From: Kitagawia praeruptora
Lineage: Eukaryota > Streptophyta > Magnoliopsida > Apiales > Apiaceae
Direction of reading: 5' to 3'
DNA: 64,000 nucleotides
Assembly (NCBI GenBank): GCA_037693485.1
Contig: CM075346.1
Location: forward strand, 121,880,001-121,944,000
In this document: in pieces, positions 43,843-57,100 of the stretch
Layout of the letters: each line of letters begins with the position of its first letter
Numbering within the stretch: position 1 is the stretch's first letter
Notes under the pieces: generated by a model
Databases searched by the model: none
Told to the model about the DNA's origin: nothing
The model's input: only the letters and a program-made list of their open reading frames with translations
Made by a program: the position numbers and the translations under genes

Positions 43843-43850
43843 ACTATAAA
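43843..43850 (+). promoter_or_regulatory. TATA box of the RBR gene
   Basis: CTATAAAA lies 65-72 bases before the start codon at 43915. That would give a 5' UTR of roughly 35-45 bases. Confidence 0.6.
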
Positions 43851-43914
43851 ACACCTCGTACCTCAATTCATAAAATAAATCAAACCCATTTCCTTTCATC
43901 ACTTGTCTTCACAT

Positions 43915-45356
43915 ATGGGGACTCAGGCTAAGCCGGTCGAGATTGTTGAAATTCCCGATGATGACGACGATCGCAACCCCGTCTCTGTTCCCGGCGACCC
44001 ATCAAAACAACCGGCGATCGGAACCAACAAAGAAGATGCTATTTCAGTTGAAAGCTACTGTCAGTCAATGGAAAATAGAGACTTTGCTCTTGCAATTATG
44101 TCTTCAATTTTCCCTAAATCTTCAAGAAACCCCAAGAAACGTATCTTTATTGATCTTTCCAGGGAAATTCAAGATATCCCGGATGATGATATCCAGGTTC
44201 TTGACTATTCTACATTTAAGAACGGAAATTCTCGTCGTAAAATGGGTAGGAGCTCTAATTTTGAGCTTGGGGAGTCTTCGAATGCACAATCAGGTAGTTT
44301 TGTGTGTGAAATTTGTGTTGATGACAAGTTGATTAGGGAGTCTTTTTCGATAAATGGGTGTACTCATTCTTATTGTACTGATTGTATTTGTAAGTACATT
44401 GTGAGTAAGCTTCAGGATAATATTACGCAGATTTGTTGTCCTGTTTCGGGTTGTTTGGGGTTGTTGGAGCCCGAGGATTGTCGTTTGATTTTGCCTCGTG
44501 AGGTGTTTGATCGATGGGGGAAGGCGTTGTGTGAGGCTGTGATTCTTGATTCGCAGAAGTTTTATTGTCCGTATAAAGATTGCTCTGCGATGTTGATTAA
44601 TGATGGTGGGATGCCGTTTGCTTTGTCTAATTGTCAGTATTGTGAGAGGTATTTCTGTGCACAGTGTAATGTTCCGTGGCATTTGGGGATGGATTGTAGG
44701 GAGTTTCAAAACTTGAGTCAGGATGAGAGGGGAGCTGAGGATGTTATGTTAATGCAGCTTGCGAAGAATAATAAGTGGATCAGGTGTCCTAGATGCAGGT
44801 TCTATGTCGAAAAGTCTTCGGGTTGCTTATTTATTCGATGCAGGTATTGTTTATTTCTTGATAAAATTCATTTAGGCATTGTATTTGTATTTATGATTTT
44901 AGCATTTTCACTTTATAATTGTTTACACTACTCTGTAGCTAACATGTAGGACTATGCAAATGGTTTAGAAGATGTGCTAAATGTGGTTGTAGGACAATGT
45001 GAATGCTTTAAAACATACCCTAATTGTGTTTTGTAAGACGATGTGAATACTTCAAAACATATGCTAAATGAACTAGTAGTATAGTCCAGGATTCTATGGT
45101 TTCTACATATTTTCTGTTTGATGCCATTGAATATATAACAATACATCAACCGCTTTGCAAATTTGATGCCTCCTTTGGCTTGTTTTGCTGTCATTAGTAG
45201 AAAAGTTGGTAGGAATGAGTTAACAACATTGTTTATAGCTGATTTATATGGTTGTTTCTTGATGAATTGCCTTCCTTTTGATGCAGGTGTGGATTTAGTT
45301 TCTGTTACAACTGTGGAACTCCTCTAATAAGCCACCGCTGTCCTACATGTAATTAA
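43915..45356 (+). CDS. RBR-type (RING-IBR-RING) E3 ubiquitin ligase
   Basis: Two exons, 43915-44843 and 45287-45356, joined at a GT..AG intron in phase 2; 332 residues. The ATG at 43915 (MGTQAKP) is chosen over an upstream TTG. The acidic, disordered N-terminus (IPDDDDD; PDDDIQVLD) could include a SUMO-interacting type segment. RING1 begins CEICVDD and continues CTHSYCTDCICKYI; the IBR has FYCPYKDCSAML to CAQCNVPWH; the catalytic RING2 (Rcat) has IRCPRCRFYVEKSSGC, with the last Cys expected to accept ubiquitin, and ends at RCPTCN within exon 2. RBR ligases pass ubiquitin through that Cys. It resembles small plant RBR proteins (RNF14/ARA54-like); substrate unknown. Ends directly after Rcat. 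No lesions. Confidence 0.9.
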
Positions 45357-46390
45357 GCATCAAGTATAGGGAGGCATGTAGTGTATACCTCCGATGAGCT
45401 AATGACTTGAGTACTAAGTATTTAGTAATTAACTTGTATGAAAGCATCAAGATGATCTTTTGTATTTGAGTCGCATTATGCAGTGTCTGATCCATTGCAG
45501 GTATGCTATGCATACTGATATATGTAAGTAGAGCAAGTGAAAGTTGTGTGGAGACTCTTACAACTCTCCTATAAATTATATACCCTGTTGTTGACTGTTG
45601 ACAGGTTTTTTTTTCTTGTTATCTTTTCTGTCCTCAGTTTTTGATACTATGATGTGAGCAAGACAAATGGAGAGATTTGTGATGGTAGAGTTAGGACTTA
45701 ACCTCGAGCATTTCCTGGAAGTGTCTATTAGAAATGTTTTTGATTAGTTTACTGACTGATGCCATGCTACTGAGTGTGATACTTGACAGAGAACTTCACT
45801 AACACTAAATCCATTTATCTCCCTCCCAAATGATTAGAATCTTATCTCAGGAAATTCAATTGAGAGCTACCGAATACTGAAAAATGTAATGATTGATAGT
45901 TTACTTGATAGAATGAGTCAGGAGATTCGGGACAGAAAAGTGCCTATATGGCTCAGCACTTCCCTGTACATTGTTTGCTCAATTTGGACATAGTTCAGGC
46001 ATAAGTTTTGGACTTGAGGGCTGTCGGTGTTCAGGGTTTCAGAGTGTGGTCAATGAACAAGATTCTAGGTTCGTAGTTCGTACAACCTTAAAAATCTGTA
46101 AATTGAAGTAGAGCAGCAGCCACCAAAGTTTGCAGATTCCAAACGTAGTAACTGATTCTGTTTAATGTTGTAATCGTTCATGTGCTTCATCTTCCCTGTT
46201 CTACATATTTGAGATTCAAATGAAAATTGAAGGAGACTACACAAACTATAAGAAATACTCTACCTTGTAAGCAACAATATATCATGTTTTCAGTACAAAG
46301 ATTACCAATTCATTGCAAATCTTAAACTCGGTATTCATTGCAAATCTTAAACTCGGTATTAGTTTCTTAATTTACGTCAAGGAAATCATT
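45357..46390 (+). other. 3' UTR and flank of the RBR gene
   Basis: No reading frame of note. A short direct repeat (AATCTTAAACTCGGTATT) occurs twice at about 46318-46361. Confidence 0.5.
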
Positions 46391-46391
46391 A

Positions 46392-46705
46392 CTCCCTCTG
46401 TCCCAACCAATTGTTTACACTTTCCTTTTTGGGACGTCCCAACCAATTCTTTACGTTTCCTAAAATAGTAAGTTTTAACACTATTACACCCACTACTTCA
46501 CTTATTTTAACAATACTTTACACTATTACACCCACTACTTCACTTATTTTAACAATAAAATCACTATTACACTCACTACTTCACTTATTTTAATAATAAA
46601 ATCACTATTACACCCACTACTTCATTTATTTTAACAATATTACACCCACTATTCTTGGTCTCCGTGCCCAAACCAAATGTAAACAAATGGCCGGGACGGA
46701 GGGAG
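46392..46705. mobile_element. Stowaway MITE
   Basis: The ends CTCCCTCTGTCCC and GGGACGGAGGGAG are flanked by TA (46390-46391 and 46706-46707), the Stowaway hallmark. Internally, about four copies of a roughly 44 bp unit (CACTATTACACCCACTACTT) lie at 46480-46640. Confidence 0.93.
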
Positions 46706-46799
46706 TACTTGATTTGTTGTTAGAGTGATTTTGGTGTCTGGGAAAATAAAGATAGCAGTGGAATTTATAGTTTTATTTTAAATAGCATCTTGTATTTCG

Positions 46800-48080
46800 T
46801 AAATGGATCTGGATCCAAAAAACCGAACCAAAATATGTGGAACCGAATCCGAAATTGGATTTGAAATAGATTATCCGAAATTATATCTGAAACCGAAACA
46901 ATCCGAATCCGAACCGAAACTGGTTCAATTTAATCAAATCCGATAACGATCCGAAAACCGATTTGACCCGATCCGAAAATTAACCGAACCGGAAATTTAA
47001 CCAAAAATTATCCGAAATACTGTATCCAATGATGACCATGTATCCGATTATAATCAGAACCGATCAAATCCGAATAAAAATTTACCTGAACCGAATATGA
47101 CTTGAATCCGAAACTAAAAATAGCTGAATCGAAAAATATCGATAAAATAATTTTATATAGATTAATATTTTCTTTACCTTTATTTGTTTAGTTTTGTCAA
47201 TTTTTATATTTTCTTATTTGCTATATATTTATTATTGTCATTGAATATTGCTTACGATATTTTGTATATAATAATATTTTAATTCAATTTGCAAATATAA
47301 ATTAATAAATTCCGCACATAATTAGCAAAAAATAAATAAATTCTGCATATTCTGGGTAGAAATTAAAGTGCATTCACTTATATAACGCTTATTGAAACGC
47401 TGTCTAAGTGAGTGCATTCACTTATATAGAATAACAATCCGTGACAGAACACTAGTCAATTCGATAGTTGACTACTAAGATCTCCAACCAAATTAATTTT
47501 TTATTTTATGAAAATTTGGGAATATTACTAGATTAGATATATCTTGAGATCCGTACGGTTGGATCGTCGAGAAATATTTTTTAAAAAATAGAATAACAAT
47601 CCGTGACAAAACACTAGTTACGAGTACTAGTCAATTCGGTAGTTGACTACTAAGACTTCCAACCAAATTAATTTATTTATTTTTGAAAATTTGCGAATAT
47701 CACTAAATTAAATATATTTTGACATCCGACAGTTGGATCGTCGAGAAATATTTTTTTTTTAAAACGAAACAAAAAGTCGTAACAAATCACTAGTTACTAG
47801 TACTAGTCAATTTAGTTGTTCATTGCTAAGATCTCAAGCCAAAATAATTTTTTAGTTTTTGAAAAATTTGGGTACATCAAAAAATTAGATATATCTCGAC
47901 AATCCGATCCGAACAGAATGTTCCTACATCCAAACAAAATCCGATCCGAACAGTAAAAATCCGAAAGAGAACCGAACCCAATTTGATCCGATCTTAATCC
48001 AAAATTTATCCGATTTTAATCCAAATTTTACCCGAACCAAATCAGATCCGATCCGAAACCGATCCGTTTACCCGATTTGC
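46800..48080. repeat. Degenerate (CCGAA)-type repeat blocks around a tandem triplication
   Basis: Blocks at 46800-47130 and 47890-48080 are built of GATCCGAA/ACCGAACC words. Between them is AT-rich DNA and a triplication at 47428-47900 with about 165-170 bp units (ACTAGTCAATT..GTTGAC/CATT; GGATCGTCGAGAAATATTTTT). Non-coding; possibly one old TIR element bounded by the CCGAA blocks. Confidence 0.7.
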
Positions 48081-48089
48081 CAGGTCTAG

Positions 48090-48220
48090 AGAGAATACAA
48101 TGTAATCCCTTAATGTATTTCCAGTGTGTACATATTTGTTCTTATTCCTTGTTATTCATAGTTTAGTTTAGTTATCTTTAATATCTTTAATATAGTATAT
48201 AATTAACATGGTATCAGAGC
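48090..48220 (+). mobile_element. LTR scar with primer-binding site
   Basis: The sequence ending TATATAATTAACA is followed at 48209-48220 by TGGTATCAGAGC, the initiator-Met primer site. This is the 3' end of an LTR joined to the start of an internal region. No gag or pol follows. The second LTR was not found, so the element is a remnant. Confidence 0.65.
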
Positions 48221-48484
48221 TAGGTCGCGGGTTCAAATACTATCACGTAAAGGCATTTGTTCTATCATGATGTAGTGGCGGGCAGATGCTGGGGGGATTG
48301 TTGGCATGGCCAACATCTCCCTAAATCGGACGGTAGCGCTCTGCACACTGGCTAAGTTTAAAGGAAATAAGGTTGCGTCTTGCTACAAGTTCCGGGGCTT
48401 TTTGCGCAATGGTAAGCGCTTGATCCTAACAATTCAGACACATGAAAATTATTACAGTAAACAATTCAATACTCACTGAAAAAA

Positions 48485-49280
48485 AATATTCAATACTCTG
48501 AACTGTTATCACACAGTTACAGTTATAAATGAGTCGATACGTTCATGAACAGTTCGATATTCGATTTGAATTAAGTTCGATATTCGATTTATAAATAAAT
48601 CGAACATGAACATAATTTTGAGTTTCATCTTATAAATGAGCTGAATTTAAGCATGATATAGTTCAATTCGAAAGTTTGTAAACAAGTTCGATTATATAGT
48701 TCGTGAACAAGTTCATTAATATAGTTCGTAAACCCGGTTCGTGAATATGGTTCAGAAATGAATGAATAAATCTTGGGTTACACCCTTATACACTACTAAA
48801 ACACTACCTAGATTATAGGACTAGTATATTACTCTATAATTAAATTTTTTTATTTTTAATTTTCTTAAAATGGGCCTATTAGGGGCACTCTTTTAATACT
48901 AGTAATGTTTACCCCAAAATTTACTCTAAATGAATTGGTGTAAAAATTTGATATATATGCTTGTAAAAACATTTAATTAAAATTTCATAGGATTTTTTGA
49001 ATTTACGATAACTATAATTGTGATGTCTACAAATAATTTTATTTATTTATTATTTTCTTTTGTTAAATCTATACGTTAATTTTATTTTAAATAATTTAAT
49101 TACAATATATGTTACATTGAAAATTATGACATTAATAGATTATGTATTAACATTAGTTAGTTAGATTAATTTGTTTTATCATTTTCTTTTTAATGCATTA
49201 ATTTTTTTTTTAGAAAAAAATGAGGTGTCCGTAAATACAGATCTTCAGCAATATTTAAGATGTTCATAAATCAATATTAA
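48485..49280. other. AT-rich DNA with GTTCG-rich tract
   Basis: Words of the GTTCGTGAACAAGTTCG type at 48530-48780 recur at 52530-52680 beyond the Helitron. The Helitron may therefore have split an older repeat. No gene. Confidence 0.5.
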
Positions 49281-52200
49281 CTAGCTTATAACCCGTGCAA
49301 TGCACGGGTTTCTTTTAATATGTTATATAAATTTTATTTTATGCTATAATTATATTTTTATATAATCATTATTTTGTAAAAATTATTTTAATATTATTTA
49401 ATATAATTTAATATAAATTTAGTTAATCATGATTTAAAATTTACAATATTATAAAATTTTAAGTTAAATATGTCGTTGACGGGATTCGAAACTTGAATTT
49501 TTAGTAAAATACTTTAATCATAAAATATATCTTATAATTACATCTAACGGTTCTTATTAATTACTAAAAATCTAACAGTAAAATGGTTTAATATTTTCGG
49601 TATACATTAATGATTGAAAAATTATGTGGTTTAAGATTTATATTATAATTTTTTTTTAAAAATATGTCTGACAGAATTCGAACCTTGAAATTTTAGTAAA
49701 TTAATTTAAACATATAAATATCTAATCATTAGATCTAATGGTTCTGATTTTTTACTAAAAATATAAAGGTCATTATTCGTTGTATATATATGTCTATTAT
49801 CTTTTGTTAGTAATTAGATGATAGTGTGTTATTTTTTTGGGTATATATTAATTATTGTAAGATTATATTTTAAAATAAAAGTTAACGTGTTTTATTTAGA
49901 AAGAAATATTATTGATTGGAAGATACGATATCTTAGGTGTTTAAAAAATGTAATATCATCAATCAATTAAAAGTAAACCTCTTTTAATTAAAAAAAAAGG
50001 CAATCGACTAATTATCACTAATTATATTATTTTACTATTTATTTTAATAGTTAGGATGACCGTGCTGAAGATCGAACAGACAAACCCGTGTGATGCACAT
50101 GTTTCTTTTATTATATTATATAAATTTTATTTAATATTACAATTATGTTTTTATATAATCATTATTTTTAATATTTTTTTAATTTTAATTTAATGTAATT
50201 TAATATTGTCATGTTTACGGATTATACTAATGTTTCCTTATTATAAACAATGTATACAGATTTTTAATATATTTTATTAAATAGTGATATAATTGGGGAA
50301 AAATATTTTATTTAGAGAAAAGAGAAAAGTGAAAAAATTATTTTATTAGTTAACAGTAATTATAATTTATTTTTTAATTAGAAAAAATATAAAAGATATT
50401 ATATTTTATTTGAAAAAGGAAACTGTTTAGTTATTAAAAAGAAGGTAACATGTTTAACCTGAAAAAGTAGATTGATTAGTAAAGTAAATATTTTAGTTAA
50501 ATAAAATATAAAAAAAGATTTTTAAAAGGTAACCCGTGATATAATTGGAAAAAGAAATATTTTAGTTAGAGAAAAGAGAAAAGATAATTTAAATGAAAAA
50601 ATTAATTAATTAGTTAATAGTAATTATAATATGTGTTTTAGTTTAGATAAAATATAAAAGATATTTTATTTTACTTGAAAAAGGAAACTGCTTAGTTATT
50701 AAAAAGGAAAGAAAAGGTAACATGTTTAACCCGAAAAAGGAAATAATTTTTTTTTAATTAGAAAAAATATAAAATATATTATATTTTATTTGAAAAAGGA
50801 AAATGTTTAGTTATTAAAACAAAGGTAACATGTTTAACCTGAAAAAGTAGATTGATTAGTAAAGTAAAAATTTTAGTTAAATAAAATATAAAAGAAGGTT
50901 TTTAAAAGGTAACCCGTGATATAACCGGAAAAAGAGATATTTTAGTTAGAGAAAAGATAATTTGAATGAAAAAATTAATTAATTAGTTAATAGTAATTAT
51001 AATATGTTTTTTAGTTTAGATAAAATATAAAAGATATTTTATTTTACTTAAAAAAGGAAACTGTTTAGTTATTAAAAAGAAAAGAAAAGGTAACATGTTT
51101 AAGCTCAAAAAGGAAATAATTTGTTTTCTAATTAGAAAAAATATAAAATATATTATATTTCATTTGAAAAAGGAAACTGTTTAGTTATTAAAAAAAAAGG
51201 TAACATGTTTAACCTGAAAAAGTAGATTGATTAGTAAAGTAAAAATTTTAGTTAAATAAAATATAAAAGAAGATTTTTAAAAGGTAATCCGTGATATAAT
51301 TGGAAAAAGAGATATTTTAGTTAGAGAAAAGAGAAAATATAATTTGAATGAAAAAATTAATTAATTAGTTAATAGTAATTATAATATGTTTTTTAGTTTA
51401 GATAAAATATAAAAGATATTTTATTTTACTTTAAAAAGGAAACTGCTTAGTTATTAAAAAGGAAAGAAATGGTAACATGTTTAACCTGAAAAAGGAAATT
51501 GATTAGTAAATCAAAAATTTTAGTTAGATAAAATATAAAAAAAATATATTATCTATAATTAAGTAAGGGTAAATTAGTAAAATCAATAGGTACCAACCAA
51601 CCAAATTTTTAATGTTATTTTGTTTTTTAATTAGAAAAAATATGAAAGATATTATATTTTATTTGAAAAAGGAAATTGTTTAATTATTAAAAAAAGGTAA
51701 TATGTTTAACCTGAAAAAGTAGATTGATTAGTAAAGTAAAAATTTTAGTTAAATAAAATATAAAAGAAGATTTTTAAAAGGTAACCCGTGATATAATTGT
51801 AAAAAGAGATATTTTAGTTAGAGAAAAGAGAAAAGATAATTTGAATGAAAAAATTAATTAATTAGTTAATAGTAATTATAATATGTTTTTTAGTTTAGAT
51901 AAAATATAAAAGATATTTTATTTTACTTGAAAAAGGAAACTGCTTAGTTATTAAAAAGGAAAGAAAAGGTAACATGTTTAACTTGAAAAAGGAAATAATT
52001 TGTTTTTTAATTAGAAAAAATATGAAAGATATTATATTTTATTTGAAAAAGGAAACTGTTTAGTTATTAAAAAAAAGGTAACATGTTTAACGTGAAAAAG
52101 TAGATTGATTAGTAAAGTAAAAATTTTAGTTAAATAAAATATAAAAGAAGATTTTTAAAAGGTAATCCGTGATATAATTGGAAAAAGAGATATTTTAGTT

Positions 52201-52513
52201 AGAGAAAAGAGAAAAGATAATTTGAATGAAAAAATTAATTAATTAGTTAATAGTAATTATAATATGTTTTTTAGTTTAGATAAAATATAAAAGATATTTT
52301 ATTTTACTTTAAAAAGGAAACTGCTTAGTTATTAAAAAGGAAAGAAAAGGTAACATGTTTAACCTGATATGTTGAAAAAGGAAATTGATTAGTAAAACAA
52401 AAATTTTAGTTAGATAAAATATAAAAAAATATTAAGGGTAAATTAGTAAAATCAATAGGTACCAACCAACCAACCAAACTTTTAATGTTTCGACTTTAAT
52501 ATAATAGAATAGA
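49281..52513 (-). mobile_element. Full-length non-autonomous Helitron with tandem array
   Basis: The minus strand starts TCTATTCTATTATATTAAAG at 52513 and ends with the hairpin ACCCGTGCATTGCACGGGT, then TATAAG and CTAG at 49284-49281. The host base before the 5' TC is A and the base after CTAG is T, as expected for insertion between A and T. 3233 bp, no Rep/helicase frame. A second 3'-end-like hairpin at about 50087-50110 and an internal copy of the 5' subterminal region at about 51480-51625 suggest that it is a tandem of related Helitrons. Confidence 0.82.
50280..52440. repeat. Satellite-like array inside the Helitron, about 370 bp units
   Basis: Repeat landmarks (GATATAAYYGKAAAAAGAGAT) at about 50541, 50928, 51292, 51790 and 52170 give spacings of about 387, 364, 498 and 380 bp. 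The long interval holds the extra 5'-end-like segment. Units contain GAAAAAGGAAACTGYTTAGT and GGTAACATGTTTAACCTGAA. Very AT-rich and non-coding. Confidence 0.88.
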
Positions 52514-52775
52514 TAAGACGTCCGTAAATAATAACTCGTAAAACATGTTCGTGAATTGTTTGTGAATAACATTTTTCTTAACGGAATGATATACAAATAA
52601 AATTATTAATTTTATAAAAATTCGAGATCGAATTCGAATTCAACATAGAGTTGATATACGAACAAGAATTCTTCTCGATTCATTTAAAGTTCTTTTCTTT
52701 TTTTTTTTGGAAACGGGTGGACATTTCGTTGTCCAATATAGACAGCATACATCCAACTATCCAAGGAAAGTAGTA

Positions 52776-53458
52776 CAGTAAAATCTCGTTAAATTAATAC
52801 TCAATAAATTAATAATCTCTCTAAGTTAATAATTTTCTCCGATCCCAACTTTGGCCAGTTCAAAAAATGATCAATTTCAATAAGATAATAAGATAATAAT
52901 TTTTTTTGCAAACACTATATAAATATATGGTCCCAATAATATTAGAAATTAATAAATCCTTTATAATCATAAAAATATATGTGCTACACTATTACCCATA
53001 TTATAAAATACGATTCTAGGATTCTTAGAATTTGAATCTATACGAAACTTATCTTTAACCCTCTTTGTTGCATCCAAAACTTCGAATATAGTGTTTTCGT
53101 AAAGCATGAAAAAGTCATTAATCATTGTTTTTGATATATTGAATGCTTCTTTACGTGCAAAAGATTTTAAAAATGTTGTTTTATTTTTGATATCATCTAA
53201 ATATACATGAATCTTTACTTTGAATTACGCAAATACTCATTGTATTTGTAAAACAATGTATATTGAATTAATTGAATTAAGTATAAAATATAAATTGTAA
53301 AATTCATTCTATTTAAATATATATAATTGGAAATTAATTTTTTTTATATCAAAAATCCTCTATAAATTAATAATTATTAAATTATCGATTAATTAATACC
53401 TCTCTAAATTAATAAAATTCTCCGGTCCCCACTATATTAATTTATAGAGGTTTTACTA
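52776..53458. mobile_element. Long Emigrant-like element
   Basis: The left end CAGTAAAATCTCGTTAAATT and right end TTTATAGAGGTTTTACTA are inverted, flanked by TA (52774-52775 and 53459-53460). At 683 bp it is much longer than the MITEs at 28.4-28.8 kb. The interior could retain decayed transposase sequence but no frame survives. Confidence 0.75.
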
Positions 53459-53790
53459 TACACTGTTTTATACAAAAGATATACGGAGTAATTCTTTTCA
53501 ACCTTACAATTTATTCATATGAAGTTTCAATTTTTGTTTGATGAGAGTTCAAATCTTAACGCAAATTTTTTTTTGATAGGTATCTTAACGTTAACTTAAA
53601 CGTACCCCTTAAATCTCAAAATTCATGGAATTGAATACCAAAAATTAATTCCTATATATCAGTTGAATCTTTTGCAAAAAAGATATGGGAAAGAGTAATA
53701 CAATTATTTTAATATTATGTCAAAAAGATTTAACATCCCTGCACAAACATTTCAATTTTTGACAAATTTCAGTCCCAAACTTATAAGTAA

Positions 53791-54149
53791 TAGCTTATAA
53801 CTCGTGCAATGCACGATTTCTTGTATTATGTTATAAATTTTATTTAATATTACAATTATGTTTTTATATAATCATTATTTTTAATAATTTTTTTAATTTT
53901 AATTTGATATAATTTAATATACTCATGTTTACGGATTATACTAATGTTTCCTTATTATAAACAATATATACGATTTTTAATATATTTTATTAATAATTGA
54001 AAAATATGGTTTGATATTTTCGGGTATATATTGTAAGATTTGTTGTAAATTAAAAAGGTAACATATTTTAATTAGAAAGGAAATATTAATGATTGAAATA
54101 TATGATACGATTGATCTTTTTAGGTATTTATAAAAGGTAATATCTTCAA
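53791..54149 (-). mobile_element. Helitron fragment, cut by the gypsy insertion
   Basis: The 3' hairpin region TCGTGCATTGCACGA with TTATAAGCTA is close to the end at 49281, but one base of CTAG is lost. The body aligns with 50100-50330 (TTTACGGATTATACTAATGT). It stops at 54149, where the gypsy LTR begins. The rest presumably lies beyond the right edge of the window. Confidence 0.75.
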
Positions 54150-57100
54150 TGTGACAGCCCCAAATCCGGGGTCATGAATTTTGGGCCATCATGAACCAAC
54201 TTCCATTCAAATTCAATATCTCTTGGGTTTTTTTTTTTTTTTTTAAATACTTATACAATTGACCCCACAGTAATATACACACACACACCAGTCATATGCT
54301 CAGAGAACAACATTCACCATAATAAGAGTTTAGAATTTAACAAGTTATTACAACCCAGAATCATACTTCAGTACATTGTTGAGTGATGCTTCTACAAGAA
54401 GCATTTCAACAACCAAATTTATTACAATCTTTCAAACTTACACACTTAATATACATAAAACTACTAAACCCCTTGCGCTGGTCGTCTACCTCGGGGACTG
54501 ATGCTAACGAACTCTCAGTAGGTCGCCTTTCCCTTACCCTCTTGCGGGGCGTTCTGCGTAGTATTGGCATACCTAGCTGTATATAGATAAGTAGCAAGAG
54601 TGAGCTATAATAGCTCAGCAAGATAATATTGAAAATTAGTATTTAAAATGTAACCAAGTATACATGTATATACATATGTAAGCAGTAACCAATTTATAAA
54701 CTTTAAGGAAGAATAAAACTCTTATTTAATAATACATCATCCACTTACTATTATAAGAAAGAATTCTAAGATAATACAGTATCAGTTTCTCTTCTTAAAC
54801 AATGTAATAATCAATATACCCTTTCAGTGTAATATTTCAAATAATATAAATAATTAAATAAATCTCTCACTATCATCTTCTCATTTCCTTTCTATACAGT
54901 AATTTTATAAATTAATATAAAATCAGTTTCTCTTCATCTATATTAATAATTTCATCGTCTCATATCACTTTTCTGTTTTCAGTTATAGAAATCTGAAAAC
55001 CATTTTTTTCATTTCTTTCTTTCAAGTTTTGGGGATATATACTGGCGCCAGATACGTAGGACGATGATCAGTCGCCTGACCGTATCCGCTCTCTGTTTAC
55101 TACTAGTAGAAGGAATGAAGGCCACCTGCATAACATCATCCCTGGAGGAAGGCCACCTGCATAACATCCTCCCTTGGCATCTTCGTGCCGAATCATGAAT
55201 ACTAGACTATGTCGCACACAGCCCTGACATAGCCTCTTATGCAATTTTGTTGCTAATCCCCCTTGTTATAAGATCATTATTCAATTTATCAACACCATTT
55301 CACATTTCCATATGTCATTCACTTATCTCATTTCCATTCTCGCACATTACTTCTATAAAATATATGTATATAACATACACTAAAAGAATGTTTATAATAT
55401 AGCATTATAAATCATATAACCCTAGATAACAACTGATACCATTCTCTTTCATATCTCCTTTACCCTAGAGCATATTCGCTCCATTCATAATCATCTCTGT
55501 ATTCATATTTCAGAAAACATATTCATCTCTCTTTAACTTCCCATAATCAAGAAAATATATTCCTTGCAATATAGCAACAAAAGCATCACATATACATAAA
55601 TATATTCCATGATATCATTATTATTCCGAAGATAAATAATTTTTAAAGTAGGGATAGAAGGATCTTGCCTCGATTTCTGTATCCTGACAGTGGGGCTGGT
55701 TCCTCCTCCGGAATTACTATAAACACAAAAGGTCCATCATTAGCATACTACATCTCTTACTCACCATCCTCTTGTATAACAAAACCCTTTACACTTCAAC
55801 ATACGTTTAATGTGTTATTATTATCCCAAAGGTTCAAGAACTTAACCATTTATAAGCTCAATCGAAGTTTCAGGGGTTTTTACCATTTCCCCTAACAACC
55901 ACACTCGACTGTAAAATTTCTTATAAATTTTAGAATTCGAATTTTAATGCAAGGTCAACTGGTATTAGTTCTTTGACCACACTACTACCATCTCCCAAAA
56001 TTTCGTGACTTTTAAACATGTTAAAGTATGGTAACTATGACCTCAAATTTGGTACAATTACGATTTCTCGACTTTCGAACGTCTTTCACTAAAACTGACT
56101 TTTCTCCTAAACCGTACGTCAGATTTTAACGCACCTTATATCAAAACGATCTATGAACTAGGCTCTATCATTTCATGGTCACTAAGTGTGCTAGACAGTA
56201 AGGTACCGTACTGCATTGGTGTCCAAAAACAGGGCAGTTTGTAGTTCTAACGAAAATCGGACATTATAACTGCTGTAATTTCATACTTTCCAAAATTTCA
56301 CCACTCCAAAACCATCATCAAACACCATAATCAAACCCCACACCATGTGGACTACATTCCAGCCATGGTTCCAAGTTCACAACACAAATTTCATATCAAA
56401 TCCAACCATTCATAACACATATTCATCATAAACTTAACATTAACAACACTTAACTACTAATCACTTCATTATCTACTATAAATACAAAAGGGTAAGGGTT
56501 ATTATACCTCCTTGAAGCTTGAAGAACACTTAATGATCCTTAATATTCCTTGTACACACCTTAAACAACCTTGATTTAACTTGGATTAACTAAAGGAGTC
56601 ATAAAAACAAAGGTTAGAACTTGAAAACTACTATTCACTACTATTCATCTTGCACTTGAAGGATTTTATTACCTTGGCAAATGATGTTAGATGGCTATGA
56701 AACTTGGTGGATATCTCTTTCTAGTCTCCAAGAACCTCCATGATTTTTCCTTGGATTTGATCTTGATGCTAACTAGGGTTTTGATTTTTATTTTCCTTCT
56801 TTTTTTCTATGTTTGCCGAATGGATAATATGAATGGGGGAGAGGATATTTTGTGTTTATTTCCTTGATCTCATCTTACTTACTACTAATCTAGATTGTGT
56901 TGGAAGCTTGGTAGATTTTTCCAAGGTTAAAAGACTAATTTACCCTCAAAAATGGTGTTAGTGGAGTGTGACATCATCTTGATGACCTAATAATCCCATT
57001 TTGATTTCTAAGTATAATGTTAATGATCTTGGTAAGTAAAAATGTGGTATGTATCCTTGTTATGTTAATACTCTTGGTTGCTTGGTTTCCATATTCGTCT

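Noticed and set aside
43943..44709. Frames of 129 and 139 codons overlapping the RBR gene
   Set aside because: They lie in other frames or on the opposite strand of an exon with clear RBR motifs.
48209..48245. Possible tRNA gene: TGGTATCAGAGC followed by TCGCGGGTTCAAAT
   Set aside because: No cloverleaf can be drawn and the spacing is wrong. It is the primer-binding site copied next to an LTR end.
49281..52513. CRISPR-like regular repeats
   Set aside because: Units are about 370 bp, in plant DNA, with no short repeat-spacer pattern. It is a tandem array in a Helitron.
55665..55895. 76-codon frame in the gypsy LTR (repeated at 62526-62756), and the 67/71-codon frames at 54383-54621
   Set aside because: Identity between the two LTRs only reflects recent insertion; no domain, and LTRs are normally non-coding.
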